A stretch of DNA of 64,000 nt, from assembly GCA_964636945.1 (NCBI GenBank), contig CAZWVH010000004.1, positions 1 to 64,000 of the forward strand. Reading direction: 5' to 3'. This stretch comes from CAZADA01 sp964636945. GTDB taxonomy: Bacteria > Pseudomonadota > Alphaproteobacteria > Caulobacterales > Maricaulaceae. The position numbers and the translations under genes were made by a program. The number at the start of each line of letters is the position of its first letter. Position 1 is the first letter of the stretch. The notes under the pieces are model-generated. The model was not told where the DNA came from, did no database searches, and saw only the letters and a program-made list of their open reading frames with translations. This document shows, in pieces, positions 1 through 9,800 of this stretch.

Positions 1-49
1 CACGATTCAACCCTGCATGGTGCATTAAGGGGATTGCCCGGCGCCAACC

Positions 50-1237
50 ATGACTGACCGTCAATCTGCACCGTATGATCTTGCAATAGTCGGCGGAGGC
101 TGCGCCGGCCTGTCTCTTGCTGCCAAACTTGCAGAGACTCCTCGTCTAGACTTGCGTATTGTGGTGATTGATTCGCGTGAACACTATACCAACGACCGAA
201 CTTGGTGTTTCTGGTCGGATAACCCCGGTGAATACGTCGATTTAATACAGAATTTTTGGAGCGCTTGGACGTTCTCTTCCGCTAAAGGGCGGGAAGTTCA
301 CCACAGTGGAGACTGGCGGTATGTGAAGATCCCGTCATCCCGGTTCTATCAAAGCGCACTTACTGCGATCCAGTCATCTCCTCATCTTGAACTGCGCCTG
401 GGCCGAGCAGTGCATCAAATGCATACAGATGGCGATAGCGTGACGATGGACTTGGGCGGTGAAGCCGTCACGGCGCGCCATGTGGTTGATACGCGACCGC
501 CACGATCTTTATCTGGCGCGACCCTGCTTCAGAGCTTTGTTGGACAAGAGATCAAAACTGAATTGGCATGTTTTGATGTGACCCAAGCCGGGCTGATGGA
601 GGATATGCGCGTTGACGACCACGGCTTCGCATTCACCTACGTGCTGCCGACCAGCCCGACCACAGCATTGATTGAAGCCACACGCTTCACGCCATCGCCC
701 CCGCCAGAAGCCGTATTGTATGCGGACTTAGATCGGGCAATCCGCTCGCGTTGCCAGTCCCATGTGGTCCAGCGTGAGGAAGTTGGCGTCTTGCCGATGG
801 GGTTGCTCACTGCGTGCAGCCCCTTGGACTCTCGGGTCGTTAGGGCTGGAACAGCAGGTGGAGCGATCCGCGCCGCGTCCGGCTACGGTTTTCAGCGAAT
901 TCAAAGTTGGGCAAGATTGTGCGCCAGCTCCGTTCTCAAGCACGGCCGCGCAATTCCCCATCCGGTGGAGCCTCCATTGAGACGTCAGATGGACTCGCTG
1001 TTTCTCAGGGTGATCCGCGAACAACCCGACCTGGCGCCGGACCTATTCCTTCGGCTGGCTAAAGCACTTCGACCAGATGCTTTCGCGCGTTTCATGAGTG
1101 ACCGCGCCACACCGCTTGATTGGATCACCACAGTGAGCGCTTTGCCCAAGACCCCTTTCTTGTCGGCGTTAGTGGGAAAATCTTCGACCAGCACCGGTGC
1201 GCGGTCCGGGCCTAGGGAGATGCCGCCATGGGCATAA
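50..1237 (+). CDS. crtY: Lycopene beta-cyclase (CrtY family)
   Basis: This flavoprotein-like enzyme cyclises the ends of lycopene to give beta-carotene at the membrane. The 395-residue length is normal for bacterial CrtY. An N-terminal dinucleotide-binding motif (DLAIVGGGCAGLSLAA, residues 11-26) and the family motif NDRTWCFW (about 48-55) are visible. The ATG at 50 overlaps the stop of a reading frame that enters from the window edge (ATGA at 50-53 in one frame, or TGA at 55-57 in another), so an upstream crt gene is probably translationally coupled to it, but too little remains to name that gene. The 3' end overlaps blh by 10 bases. The family assignment is by recognition and the order crtY-blh-idi2 supports it. 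Confidence 0.93.
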   Translation: MTDRQSAPYDLAIVGGGCAGLSLAAKLAETPRLDLRIVVIDSREHYTNDRTWCFWSDNPGEYVDLIQNFWSAWTFSSAKGREVHHSGDWRYVKIPSSRFYQSALTAIQSSPHLELRLGRAVHQMHTDGDSVTMDLGGEAVTARHVVDTRPPRSLSGATLLQSFVGQEIKTELACFDVTQAGLMEDMRVDDHGFAFTYVLPTSPTTALIEATRFTPSPPPEAVLYADLDRAIRSRCQSHVVQREEVGVLPMGLLTACSPLDSRVVRAGTAGGAIRAASGYGFQRIQSWARLCASSVLKHGRAIPHPVEPPLRRQMDSLFLRVIREQPDLAPDLFLRLAKALRPDAFARFMSDRATPLDWITTVSALPKTPFLSALVGKSSTSTGARSGPREMPPWA

Positions 1238-2100
1238 CCCTTCGCCCGCATTCTGTCGCCTTCGCGTTCCTCGCCGTAATTGGCGCCGCTATAAGCAGCG
1301 GGATTGACGTGCCGCTGAACCTATTGCTCGCTCTATTAATTGGGCTAGTCGCGATGGTTGGCGTGCCACATGGCGCACTTGACCCTTTTGTCGCCCGACA
1401 AAGGGGAATCTGGCAAAGCCGCCAGGGCCTCCTGGCTTTCTCGATCCTCTATCTCGCTCTTGCTGGCCTGTTTTGGATCGCTTGGTTGAATGCGCCAGGC
1501 CTCGCACTCGGATTGTTTTTGATTGTTTCCGTGTTTCACTTCTCCGGCGACTGGACCAATGAACTTCCACGATGGGCGCGTTGGTCTGCGGGAGCGGGCA
1601 TTGTTACCCTCCCTGCCTATTTCCATTACGATATGGTCGGAAACTACTACGTGATATTGGCGGGGGATAATGGGGCGTCTATTGCTCTGATACAGAATGC
1701 GGTTGGCGCACCTGTTCTCGTCTTACTATTATTGTCAACCATGATTGCAATATTTCAAAATATCTCGAGCGCTTTGGAGCTCGCGGCGCTAATTTTACTA
1801 TCTTGGTTGGCTCATCCTTTATTGTTTTTTGTTCTGTACTTTTGTGGCTTACATAGCCCGCGCCATCTTGCCGGCGCCCTGAGTGAACTCGGCGTGAGGA
1901 ATTGGCGAGAAGGAGTTGGTTATCTGGCGCCGTTTACCGCACTAACCCTCGTGCTGGCGCTTTTGATTCTGCCGTTGATTCCGAGCGATTCGTATGATGA
2001 AGCGCTTATCCGGCTCACATTCATCGGACTCGCCGGCTTGACGGTCCCACACATGCTTTTGATGGCGGCCTCAGCTCGACGTTGGGAGCACTCAGCGTGA
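1228..2100 (+). CDS. blh: Brp/Blh-family beta-carotene 15,15'-dioxygenase
   Basis: This integral membrane iron enzyme is expected to split beta-carotene into two molecules of retinal, the chromophore of microbial rhodopsins. The 290-residue protein is strongly hydrophobic with many transmembrane segments. The conserved histidine motifs of the family are present: VPHGALDP (His48), VFHFSGDW (His104) and LHSPRH (His209 and His213). Known family members use four such histidines to hold iron. It overlaps crtY upstream and the isomerase gene downstream, so the three genes form one operon that makes retinal from isoprenoid precursors. No rhodopsin gene is in the window; it should lie upstream or elsewhere in the genome. 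Confidence 0.93.
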   Translation: MGITLRPHSVAFAFLAVIGAAISSGIDVPLNLLLALLIGLVAMVGVPHGALDPFVARQRGIWQSRQGLLAFSILYLALAGLFWIAWLNAPGLALGLFLIVSVFHFSGDWTNELPRWARWSAGAGIVTLPAYFHYDMVGNYYVILAGDNGASIALIQNAVGAPVLVLLLLSTMIAIFQNISSALELAALILLSWLAHPLLFFVLYFCGLHSPRHLAGALSELGVRNWREGVGYLAPFTALTLVLALLILPLIPSDSYDEALIRLTFIGLAGLTVPHMLLMAASARRWEHSA

Positions 2101-3125
2101 ACGACCTTGTCCAACGCAAGCGCGACCACATCCAGGCGGTCTTGTCCGGCAATGTGAACGCGCAGAGCGTCACCAACGGCTTCGATGCATATCGTTTCGA
2201 ACATTGCGCGCTTCCTGAGATCAATCTCATAGATGTGTCGCTCGAAAGCCAATTCTTGGGCCGAAAACTTCGTTTGCCTTTTGTCATCAGCTCAATGACC
2301 GGCGGTCCGGAACGCGCTCGCACCATAAACGCCAATTTGGCCGTCGCGGCTGAGGCGCTGGGCATTGCTCTCGGTGTGGGCTCCCAACGTGTGGCGCTGG
2401 CGGGCGACGCAGCGCGGCATGGTTTGGATAATGACGTTCGACGCTTAGCGCCCAATGCGATGATTTTTGCCAATATTGGAGCTGCGCAATTGGGCGATGG
2501 GGTGAATGTCGATCATTTGCGCCGAGCTGTGGACATGATTGACGCTAATGCGCTCATTGTTCACCTTAACCCGCTGCAGGAGGCGCTCCAGATTGACGGC
2601 GACACCGATTGGCGCGGCATTACGGACCGGCTCGCCATGGCGGTGAAGCGATTAGACGTCCCGATCATAGTTAAAGAAGTTGGTTTTGGCGTATCTGGTC
2701 CGGTCGCGCAAACCTTGGCAGATTGCGGCGTGGCGGCCATCGACGTGGCGGGCGCGGGAGGGACCAGCTGGAGCGCGGTTGAGGCTGCGCGATCGCAGAC
2801 CGTGCGATTACGCGTGCTCGGAGAGCTGTTTCGCGAGTGGGGAATCCCCACGGCGGAAGCATTGGTCGCTTGCCGTAGGACTGCGCCACACATCCCTTTA
2901 ATCGCATCAGGGGGCATACGTCATGGACTTGATGCGGCAAAAGCAATTGCGTTGGGCGCCGATCTGGTGGGCCAGGCGGGGCCAGTCTTGCGTGCGGCGA
3001 TCGAATCGCCGGAGGCGGTGATTGTTCATTTCCAACATATGGCGGATGCGCTTCGCCTAGCGTGTTTCGGCGTTGGGGCCGGCGACTTAGCGTCGCTTCG
3101 ACGAGCAGTGCTTAAACGCGAGTAG
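2097..3125 (+). CDS. fni: Type 2 isopentenyl-diphosphate delta-isomerase
   Basis: This FMN- and NAD(P)H-dependent enzyme interconverts isopentenyl and dimethylallyl diphosphate and so feeds carotenoid synthesis. Family features seen are RKRDHI near the N-terminus, ISSMTGGPERA, GVGSQR, and the TIM-barrel phosphate/FMN-binding stretch IASGGIRHGLDAAKAIALGA. A TTG at 2082 lies in the same frame, but GTG at 2097 is the better start: it forms a GTGA overlap with the blh stop and has GGGAG at 2084-2088 at good spacing. That gives 342 residues, which is normal for the family. It is the last gene of the crtY-blh-fni operon and converges with the FNT gene. Confidence 0.93.
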   Translation: MNDLVQRKRDHIQAVLSGNVNAQSVTNGFDAYRFEHCALPEINLIDVSLESQFLGRKLRLPFVISSMTGGPERARTINANLAVAAEALGIALGVGSQRVALAGDAARHGLDNDVRRLAPNAMIFANIGAAQLGDGVNVDHLRRAVDMIDANALIVHLNPLQEALQIDGDTDWRGITDRLAMAVKRLDVPIIVKEVGFGVSGPVAQTLADCGVAAIDVAGAGGTSWSAVEAARSQTVRLRVLGELFREWGIPTAEALVACRRTAPHIPLIASGGIRHGLDAAKAIALGADLVGQAGPVLRAAIESPEAVIVHFQHMADALRLACFGVGAGDLASLRRAVLKRE

Positions 3126-3152
3126 CGCGTATAGGGCGCAGGGCGAACCTCA

Positions 3153-3935
3153 CTAGCTAATCTCTTGACGTACTTGCGCGTAAGCCAACATCGCAAACAA
3201 CCCAGCGCCTCCTAAAATGTTTCCAACGAGCATGGGGACGATGAGGCCGCCAAGACCGGCAAACAAGCCCAAATCACCCGTAAGCAATAGCAGAAACACT
3301 TCGACTGAACCGGCAATGACATAGGTGATCACCATAATGATCAAGGCGCGCCCGCTTTCCAGGTTTGGGCTCATCCAAACAAGCGCTGCGATAAGAAACT
3401 CCGCCGGGATCCCATGCAGCATCGCTTCAAGCGGGGTCTTCTCGGCAAGGTGTACGGATATGCCGATCATTGCGTCGAAATAAACTGCGGGCGTTATGCC
3501 CACATGGACGATCAGCAACGCCGCAAGGAACCCACCCACCAAATTGGCAACGAAAACAATTGACCATAACCGGCCCGTGTCCCTGAACACCGTCAAGCGA
3601 GGATTGGCTAAGGTGGGAAGAACTGCGGTAATTGTATTTTCCGTGAAGAGTTGCAAGCGTCCAACAATGACGATCAGAAACCCCAGCGTATAGCCCAGAT
3701 TCTCTACGGCTGGGCGCCAGTTGGCGTCCGGCAAGTAGTGACGCAGCATGCCCTCGGCCATAACCAATGTGGACATCGCTATTCCCGCTGCGACGCCTGA
3801 CCACCACAGCGCAGAATTGGGGCGCCGCAATTCAATTGCGCCAGTGCGCGCAATGATTTCCTAAACCATGGACGAACGGAGTTCTTTGCGTTCCTCGACG
3901 GTATCTCGTTCGTCCGCGACGAGATCATTATTCAT
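3153..3935 (-). pseudogene. Formate/nitrite transporter family channel (YfdC-like), interrupted by in-frame TAG
   Basis: The gene encodes a six-helix FNT-family channel of the YfdC type. Matching features are ALWWSGVAAG at the first helix, the central GRLQLFTENTITAVLP motif and the C-terminal AQVRQEIS. Members of this subgroup carry a cytoplasmic N-terminal tail. Here that tail is encoded from an ATG at 3935, with AGGAA just upstream as ribosome binding site, but codon 25 (bases 3863-3861) is TAG. The residues on both sides (SSMV, then EIIARTGAIELRRP) align with the normal tail, where this position is usually an aromatic or His residue. One base change from TAT, TAC or a similar codon would explain it. 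The intact downstream frame (225 codons from a TTG at 3830) has no visible ribosome binding site. Either the gene is recently broken, the base is a sequencing error, or translation restarts internally. Confidence 0.7.
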
Positions 3936-4316
3936 ATGTTTCCTACCCGTCATGCCATGAGTGCAGCTGTAGAACTCATTTCCGCCCGTTTGGGATGCGA
4001 TCGCCGCGCCCCATTGCAGTCTTCACTTGCCCGTCCTATCCGGACCCATTTTCTAGGCCGCCCGGCGTCAAGTTTCCAAGCGCTGAGCCACACCGGCACA
4101 ATGGTCCCCCCTTGTCGTGATCCGATCTGAGGTGAGAGTTTTGCATTCTCTCGCAATCTAAAATCCACCCACTCTTAAGGCTCTGAACGCAACCAATACG
4201 GGGAGCCATTTATTATAGTGCGTCCAAACCTGAGTCCTGGCGGTGGCGCCGGCGGCTCGGCCCCGTTGCTTTCCATTGCTAGTGCATCCACCCATCGCGT
4301 GCAGCGTCAGCCACGA
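3936..4316. other. Intergenic region, no gene seen
   Basis: No reading frame here looks like a protein. The stretch holds the leader of the minus-strand FNT gene at its left end and the 3' flank of the minus-strand acyl-CoA ligase at its right end. A weak GAGAG...CTCTC inverted repeat near 4135-4155 is not followed by a T-run, so it was not called a terminator. Confidence 0.5.
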
Positions 4317-6035
4317 TCAATCGATGGTCGGCAAGCGGTGATCCTTAAATTGCTCACGCAAAGCGACTTTATTGATTTTTCCCGTCGCGCCTAACGGGAT
4401 GTCGTCAACGAACACCACATCGTCGGGCATCCACCATTTGGCGATTTTCCCTTCCAATTGCGCGAGCACGTCTTCCTTTGTGAGGCTTTCGCCAGCTTGG
4501 GGTTGGACAATCAGCAAAGGCCGTTCGTCCCATTTGGGATGGGCGATCCCGATGGCGGCAGCATTGGCGATCTTGGGGTGACCGACCGCATAATTCTCCA
4601 GATCCACTGACGAGATCCACTCACCGCCGGACTTGATGACATCCTTGGCGCGATCGGTGATCTGCATGGTCCCGTGTTGGTCAATATTCGCCACATCACC
4701 GGTGTCCAAGAACCCATCGCCGTCCAACACCTGCCCCCCAGCGCCCTTGAAATATCCGGAAGCGACGGCCGGGCCGCGCACCAAGAGTCTGCCTGACGTC
4801 TTGCCATCCCGCTCGACCGGAGCGCCGTGATCGTCCACGATCTTTAATTCAACACCGAAGGGGGCCCGGCCCTGCTTGAGCTTGTAGGTCAGCAGCTCAT
4901 CATTGGACAAATGATCGACGGTCGACGGCGGCACGTTCACCGAACCCAGCGGCGAGAGCTCGGTCATGCCCCATGCATGGAGCACCCGCACGCCGTAATC
5001 CTCTTCGAAGGCGCGCAATATTTTTTCGGGAACCGCCGAGCCGCCGATTACCACTTTTTGCAAATGTGGCAGTGCGCCGCCATTGGCCTGAAGATATTGC
5101 AATAGGCCCAGCCATACGGTGGGCACTGCGGCGGTGACGGTTACCTGTTCGTCATTGAGTAAATTGTAGACTGACTCTCCATCCAGCCTCGGGCCAGGCA
5201 TGACCATTTTGGCCCCTGCCGCCGGACAGGAGAACGCCAACCCCCACGCATTGGCGTGGAACATGGGCACGATGGGCAACACCGTGTCGCGTTGGGATAA
5301 GCCAAGGGCGTCCGGCGCCAATGTCAAATAGGTGTGCAGCACATTGGAGCGGTGGGTGTATGCCACGCCCTTGGGGTCCCCCGTGGTCCCTGAGGTATAG
5401 CACAACCCACATGCGGTGGTTTCCGGAAATCCGCCCCATGGAGTGTCGACCGTTTGACCGTTGATCCAGTCCTCATAGCCAATGGCTGGGATGGATACGC
5501 CGTCGAAAGCCGCCAGATCACCAAACACAATGAGACGTTCCACCGACTGAAGTTTATCGGCGATCGGCTTGATGATCGGAGCGAACATGGCGTCCACCGC
5601 CAATATGCGGTCTTCGGCGTGATTGGCGATCCAAGCAATTTGATCAGGATGAAGACGGGGATTCATGGTGTGCAGGACCGCGCCAACGCCCATGGTTCCA
5701 AACCAGCATTCCATGTGTTCGGCGGTATTCCATGCCAGTGTTGCTATGCGATCGCCCGGCGATACGCCGTGACTGGCCAGTGCAGCCGAAACTTGTTTGG
5801 CGCGCGCGTGCAAGGCCGCATAATTGGTGCGCTTTACTCCGCCCTCAGCGCGGGCGGTAACCACTTCGCGCTCGGGATGATTGATTTTGGCGTAGTCCAG
5901 GATTTTGTCGACGGTCAGCGGCCAGTCTTGCATCGTGCCGGGAATGCCAATGCCGCCCGGTTCGCGGGACTCCTCAGCTGTTGGAGAGCTGTCCGTGGTC
6001 AATGATGATTGAGGTCTTTTTTTATTGAAGATCAT
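4317..6035 (-). CDS. Acyl-CoA synthetase (AMP-forming), FadD/DmdB-like
   Basis: This ANL-superfamily ligase is expected to activate a fatty or other carboxylic acid to its acyl-CoA via an acyl-adenylate. The P-loop YTSGTTGDPKG lies near residue 212, the hinge-region aspartate in LDTGD near 443, the KSGGEWIS motif near 465, and the catalytic lysine in PLGATGKINK near 550. The ATG at 6035 (MIFNKKR) is chosen over an in-frame TTG at 6053 because GGGGAGG precedes it at good spacing; this gives 572 residues. The N-terminal domain resembles medium-chain and methylmercaptopropionate CoA ligases (DmdB), but the substrate cannot be read from the sequence. It is monocistronic and is not next to other beta-oxidation genes. 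Confidence 0.9.
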   Translation of the reverse strand: MIFNKKRPQSSLTTDSSPTAEESREPGGIGIPGTMQDWPLTVDKILDYAKINHPEREVVTARAEGGVKRTNYAALHARAKQVSAALASHGVSPGDRIATLAWNTAEHMECWFGTMGVGAVLHTMNPRLHPDQIAWIANHAEDRILAVDAMFAPIIKPIADKLQSVERLIVFGDLAAFDGVSIPAIGYEDWINGQTVDTPWGGFPETTACGLCYTSGTTGDPKGVAYTHRSNVLHTYLTLAPDALGLSQRDTVLPIVPMFHANAWGLAFSCPAAGAKMVMPGPRLDGESVYNLLNDEQVTVTAAVPTVWLGLLQYLQANGGALPHLQKVVIGGSAVPEKILRAFEEDYGVRVLHAWGMTELSPLGSVNVPPSTVDHLSNDELLTYKLKQGRAPFGVELKIVDDHGAPVERDGKTSGRLLVRGPAVASGYFKGAGGQVLDGDGFLDTGDVANIDQHGTMQITDRAKDVIKSGGEWISSVDLENYAVGHPKIANAAAIGIAHPKWDERPLLIVQPQAGESLTKEDVLAQLEGKIAKWWMPDDVVFVDDIPLGATGKINKVALREQFKDHRLPTID

Positions 6036-6447
6036 GTCCGCCTCCCCGGCCAAATTTATCGTTCACAGCCTGAAACGGCATCGCCTAAGGCCGTAACTCG
6101 TAGTATGCGGCACTGGCGAAGTAAGGCAATTGCTTGAGACCGAATTCACCAAGACATCGGTGTGCACCGAAGATTGCGGGACGTTTTTAGCCGCAGTCAT
6201 GTCTCATGTGGAGGTTTTGCACTCTTTCCCCCCAAACCGCCCGTTTCAGCTGGCCGTTTGAAAATGCCCGGCCATGCAAAAATGCCCGCTCAAATCGCGG
6301 CTGTGACCGACGCAGAATTGATGGCGGCTGGCTTTACGACGCCCATTTGCCCAGTATCTCAGCTACTTCAAGTTAGCGGTAGCACAGAGGAGTCACGGGC
6401 GACGAGAGTGCTCGATCTGTAGCCCAAACACGTCAGGATGTTACGGC

Positions 6448-6657
6448 ATGGCGATCGATGTGAACGGCGTCATCTACGCCACTGGGCCTGGCGGAGTGCA
6501 TGTCCTGACCCGCGAAGGCCAGCGCATCGCCCTCATTTCCACGGGAAGCGCCGCGGCCAACTGCGCCTTTGGCGGTGATGACGCCGCCACCTTGTTCATC
6601 ACGTCGGCGGCGTTTTTGGCGCGTGTCCAGCTTACGGCTCGCGGTGTCGGCCTATGA
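6448..6657 (+). pseudogene. C-terminal remnant of an SMP-30/gluconolactonase-like protein
   Basis: About 70 codons encode MAIDVNGVIYATGPGGVHVL, followed by ANCAFGGDDAATLFITS and a short tail. These are the last beta-propeller blades of the SMP-30/gluconolactonase/LRE-like family, including the usual metal-site region N-C-A-F-G-G-D-D. The rest of the propeller, more than 200 residues, is missing: the upstream DNA at 6054-6447 shows no matching blades in any frame. This is most likely a decayed lactonase gene of which only the 3' end survives. The 6054-6447 stretch otherwise holds nothing recognisable. Confidence 0.6.
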
Positions 6658-6737
6658 TCCTCCAACCCATTCCTCACCGTGTGTCCGTGAAGCAGATCGC
6701 CGCTTTGCCTTTGGTCACGTCGGTCTAGCCGCATGTG

Positions 6738-6776
6738 GAAAAATAATGTGGCGGCGGACACCAGAGCCCGCCGCCA
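6738..6776 (-). terminator. Rho-independent terminator of the TonB-dependent receptor gene
   Basis: The perfect 9-bp stem TGGCGGCGG (6749-6757) and CCGCCGCCA (6768-6776) is preceded on the plus strand by GGAAAAATAAT. Read on the minus strand, this is a GC-rich hairpin followed by a U-rich tract, placed 30 bases after the receptor stop codon. Confidence 0.8.
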
Positions 6777-6805
6777 AAGGCTGGGTCATTTCATTGACAA
6801 TTGAA

Positions 6806-9800
6806 CTAGAAGCGCTTGGTCACATTGACGAATGCCCGGCGTCCAAACACATCATACTGCGAGACAAAGGGCATTTGACCGATGGTGGAGATCTCAGCGC
6901 CATTAAAGCCGCTGGTCGTCACCCGCGGTGGCGGCGTGTCAAAGAGATTTGAGACACCCAGCGTGAACCTCCAATCCTCGAAGTCACGAGACAATGAGGC
7001 ATTATGGTACACCGTGGCTTCCGCGTTGAGGTCGACACAGTAGTCACCCACCCTCGTGCTCACCCGACACAATTCACCGTTGGCCGCAATGAAATCGCCC
7101 TCGTCGGAGGTTTCGCCCACATAGTTGATGCCCCAAAACGCCGTCCAATCGTTCTTTGACAATATGATGTTGGCTTCACCGACCCATTCAGGATCCCCGG
7201 CCTCGCCATTGACCGACTGAACATTGCCATCGAACAATTCTTCGTCGTCGGTGATCTGATTGACCCAGTTGGTTCTGAAATCGAGATCCCACCCTGCGAA
7301 GATGTTGTTCTGGGTATATTGCAGTGTGTAGTCCAACCCGGTGTTCTTAAGGCTATTGATATTGATGAATGTGGCTGTGATCTGGTCAATATTGAACGGG
7401 GCGCCCGTTTGACCGCGCACGAACAAATCGCAGAGCGGTTCATCGGGGAACACTTCGGAGTCATAACAACCAAAGACGATTTGATTGGCGTCCAACGTGT
7501 CCACAGTCCCTTCAATGTCGATTTCGTAATAATCAACGGCGAGGCTGAGGTTTGCCTCCCACGGCAAGAACCTAGACGGCTCGAACACAAAACCGACCAC
7601 GCTCGCTTCGGATGTCTCCGGCTCCAATTCGCCTAATCCGCCGCCGATGGTCACCGTGGGTTCCACGCCGCCACCTGAAAAGTCATCAGGAATGCCATCG
7701 GCCGCACAATTGTCCGCGATGCGTTGCGAGATGCCGCCTTCGGCCAGCGTCGCCGCCCAATCAATACACGGATCAACGCCGCTTTGTCGCACGATGAACG
7801 ATTCATTGTTGAGGAACAGCTCGAACAAGGCCGGCGCGCGGAATGACGTACCCCGAGACCCGCGCAGTGTGAACCAATCGGTCACCGCCCAATCCACACC
7901 AAACTTCCAAGTGGTTTCGGCCGAATCCACCGTGTCCACGTCCGTCCACCGCAATGAGCCCACCACATCGAGTGACTCAAAGAATGGAACATCACTCAGC
8001 ACGGGCACATACACCTCGCCGAACACCTCGGTGGTTGTCGACGACCCTTCGGTGATGCCCGCCTCGTTCTGCAGGAAGATGAAGCCGTTCCGTGCGTTTT
8101 CGCCGGGAGTGTCTTTAATCGAGTCTTCACGCCAAGTCGCGCCAACGGCGAAACCGACATCTCCGGCTGGCAAACTGAACAGTTCGCCGTCCACAATGCC
8201 TTCAACATATGTTTGGTCGTACTCCGTTTCGCCGACGTCAACGCCAAACAATAACGCGCGTTGTTGTGGCGTGAGCACGCCGGCCAGGAGCTGGGGATCA
8301 TTGTAATCAATGTCGATACATTCGGTCATGACGCCGGAGAAATTCTCGATCATCTGACCCGCACAAGACGAAGACCGGAAATCACCAATGTCGCTCACCA
8401 CCACGCCGCTGACGATCTCATCGCGATATTCCCCGCGCGAACGGGAATGCTGGGCGTAAATGTCCCACTGCCAGCCGCCAAAAAAGCCGCCGTCGGGCAG
8501 TTCGCCACGCAGGCCGCCAATGGCGCGCATATAATCAACAGTCGTTTTCTGACCATCATGGTCGTAAAACGTTGTTGGACTGATCAGAGCATCGCCCGTG
8601 ATTAGCGGATTGACCACCGGGTCGCTCGGAATGCCGAAGGCGCCAAGGCCCGGCGCGTTGAATGTCCCGCCAAAGTTGAAGTATTGATTTGATCCGGTTT
8701 GCTTGGTCGTGCGCTGGCTGAAAAGCACATCCGCGTAAACTTCCACGGAATCAGTCAGTTCAAAGGCGCCGTCCGCATAGAATGTGAGATTGGTGGTTTC
8801 AGGCACGAAGGTATCGTTGCGTTCTCCCACATGGTAGTTCTGCGTGACCGCGTAATTCTCACGATTGGTGCTGACGGGGAACCACCCCGCAGGGAGACCA
8901 ATTTGGAATGGGTCGAGGGGAGCCGCCCACTGCGGCAACCCAAGTGCGGCAAGCGATCCGTCATAGTCAAATTGCAGCAATTGCGTCGTGGGGTCGATAT
9001 TGCCTTGCTCGTCAAACGTGATCGCGTTCGAACCGTTCGGCGAGTAGATATACGAATAATCATAGAGCCAGATATGGCCCCACGTCGTGCCGTTGGCGCA
9101 GGCATATCCATCATCGCCGGTGTAGTTAAAGCCGTGAACGCCGGGACCGCGGGGGTCGACCACGTCGCGCCGGGCGCCCGTTTGTTCATCGAAGATGAAG
9201 TCCTCTGGACAGTCGAGAAACTCCCGATCGCCCTTGGTGATCCGGCGTTGCTTTTGGTAGTCCACCGCAACCTGGAAATGTCCGCCATCGAACGTCTTGC
9301 CGTAGAGGGCGTTAAAGCGACCAAACTCACCCGCTCCATCAAACGGCTGGGAGTAAAACGCGTCTAACTCCAAACCATCGAAATCGCGCCGAGTGATGAG
9401 GTTCACCACACCCGCGACCGCGTCGGACCCATAGATTGACGACGCGCCGTCTTTCAGAATTTCCACCGACTCCAGCGCAGAGAACGGGATGACATTCAGG
9501 TCGAAAGCCGCCACTTGGCCGCGCACACCGGCGGGGCCCGCACGCTTGCCATCCAGCAAGACCAAGGTCCTGTTAGCGCCAAGTCCACGCAGGGAGACCG
9601 TCTGAACCCCCTCCCCGCCTTGGGGACTGGCTGAATTGGCCGAGATGCCGGACGTCAATTGCGAAGAACCTGCGGCAAGCGTCGAGCCTTGCACCAAGGC
9701 GCCGGTGTCAAAGCGGCCCTGCGAGACGCCCAATTCTGGATCAAGCACCTGAATGGGCGAGGGACTGGTAAACTCATCGCGGCGAATGCGCGAGCCCGTA

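Noticed and set aside
1..49. Tail of an upstream gene at the window edge
   Set aside because: Two frames stay open from base 1 and stop at or just after the crtY start. With at most 18 codons the product cannot be identified, so no CDS was called.
3936..4130. 64-codon plus frame in the gap before the acyl-CoA ligase
   Set aside because: There is no ribosome binding site or family match, and it overlaps the leader of the FNT gene.
6162..6422. 86-codon plus frame upstream of the gluconolactonase remnant
   Set aside because: It does not match the missing propeller blades or any other family, and shows no coding bias.
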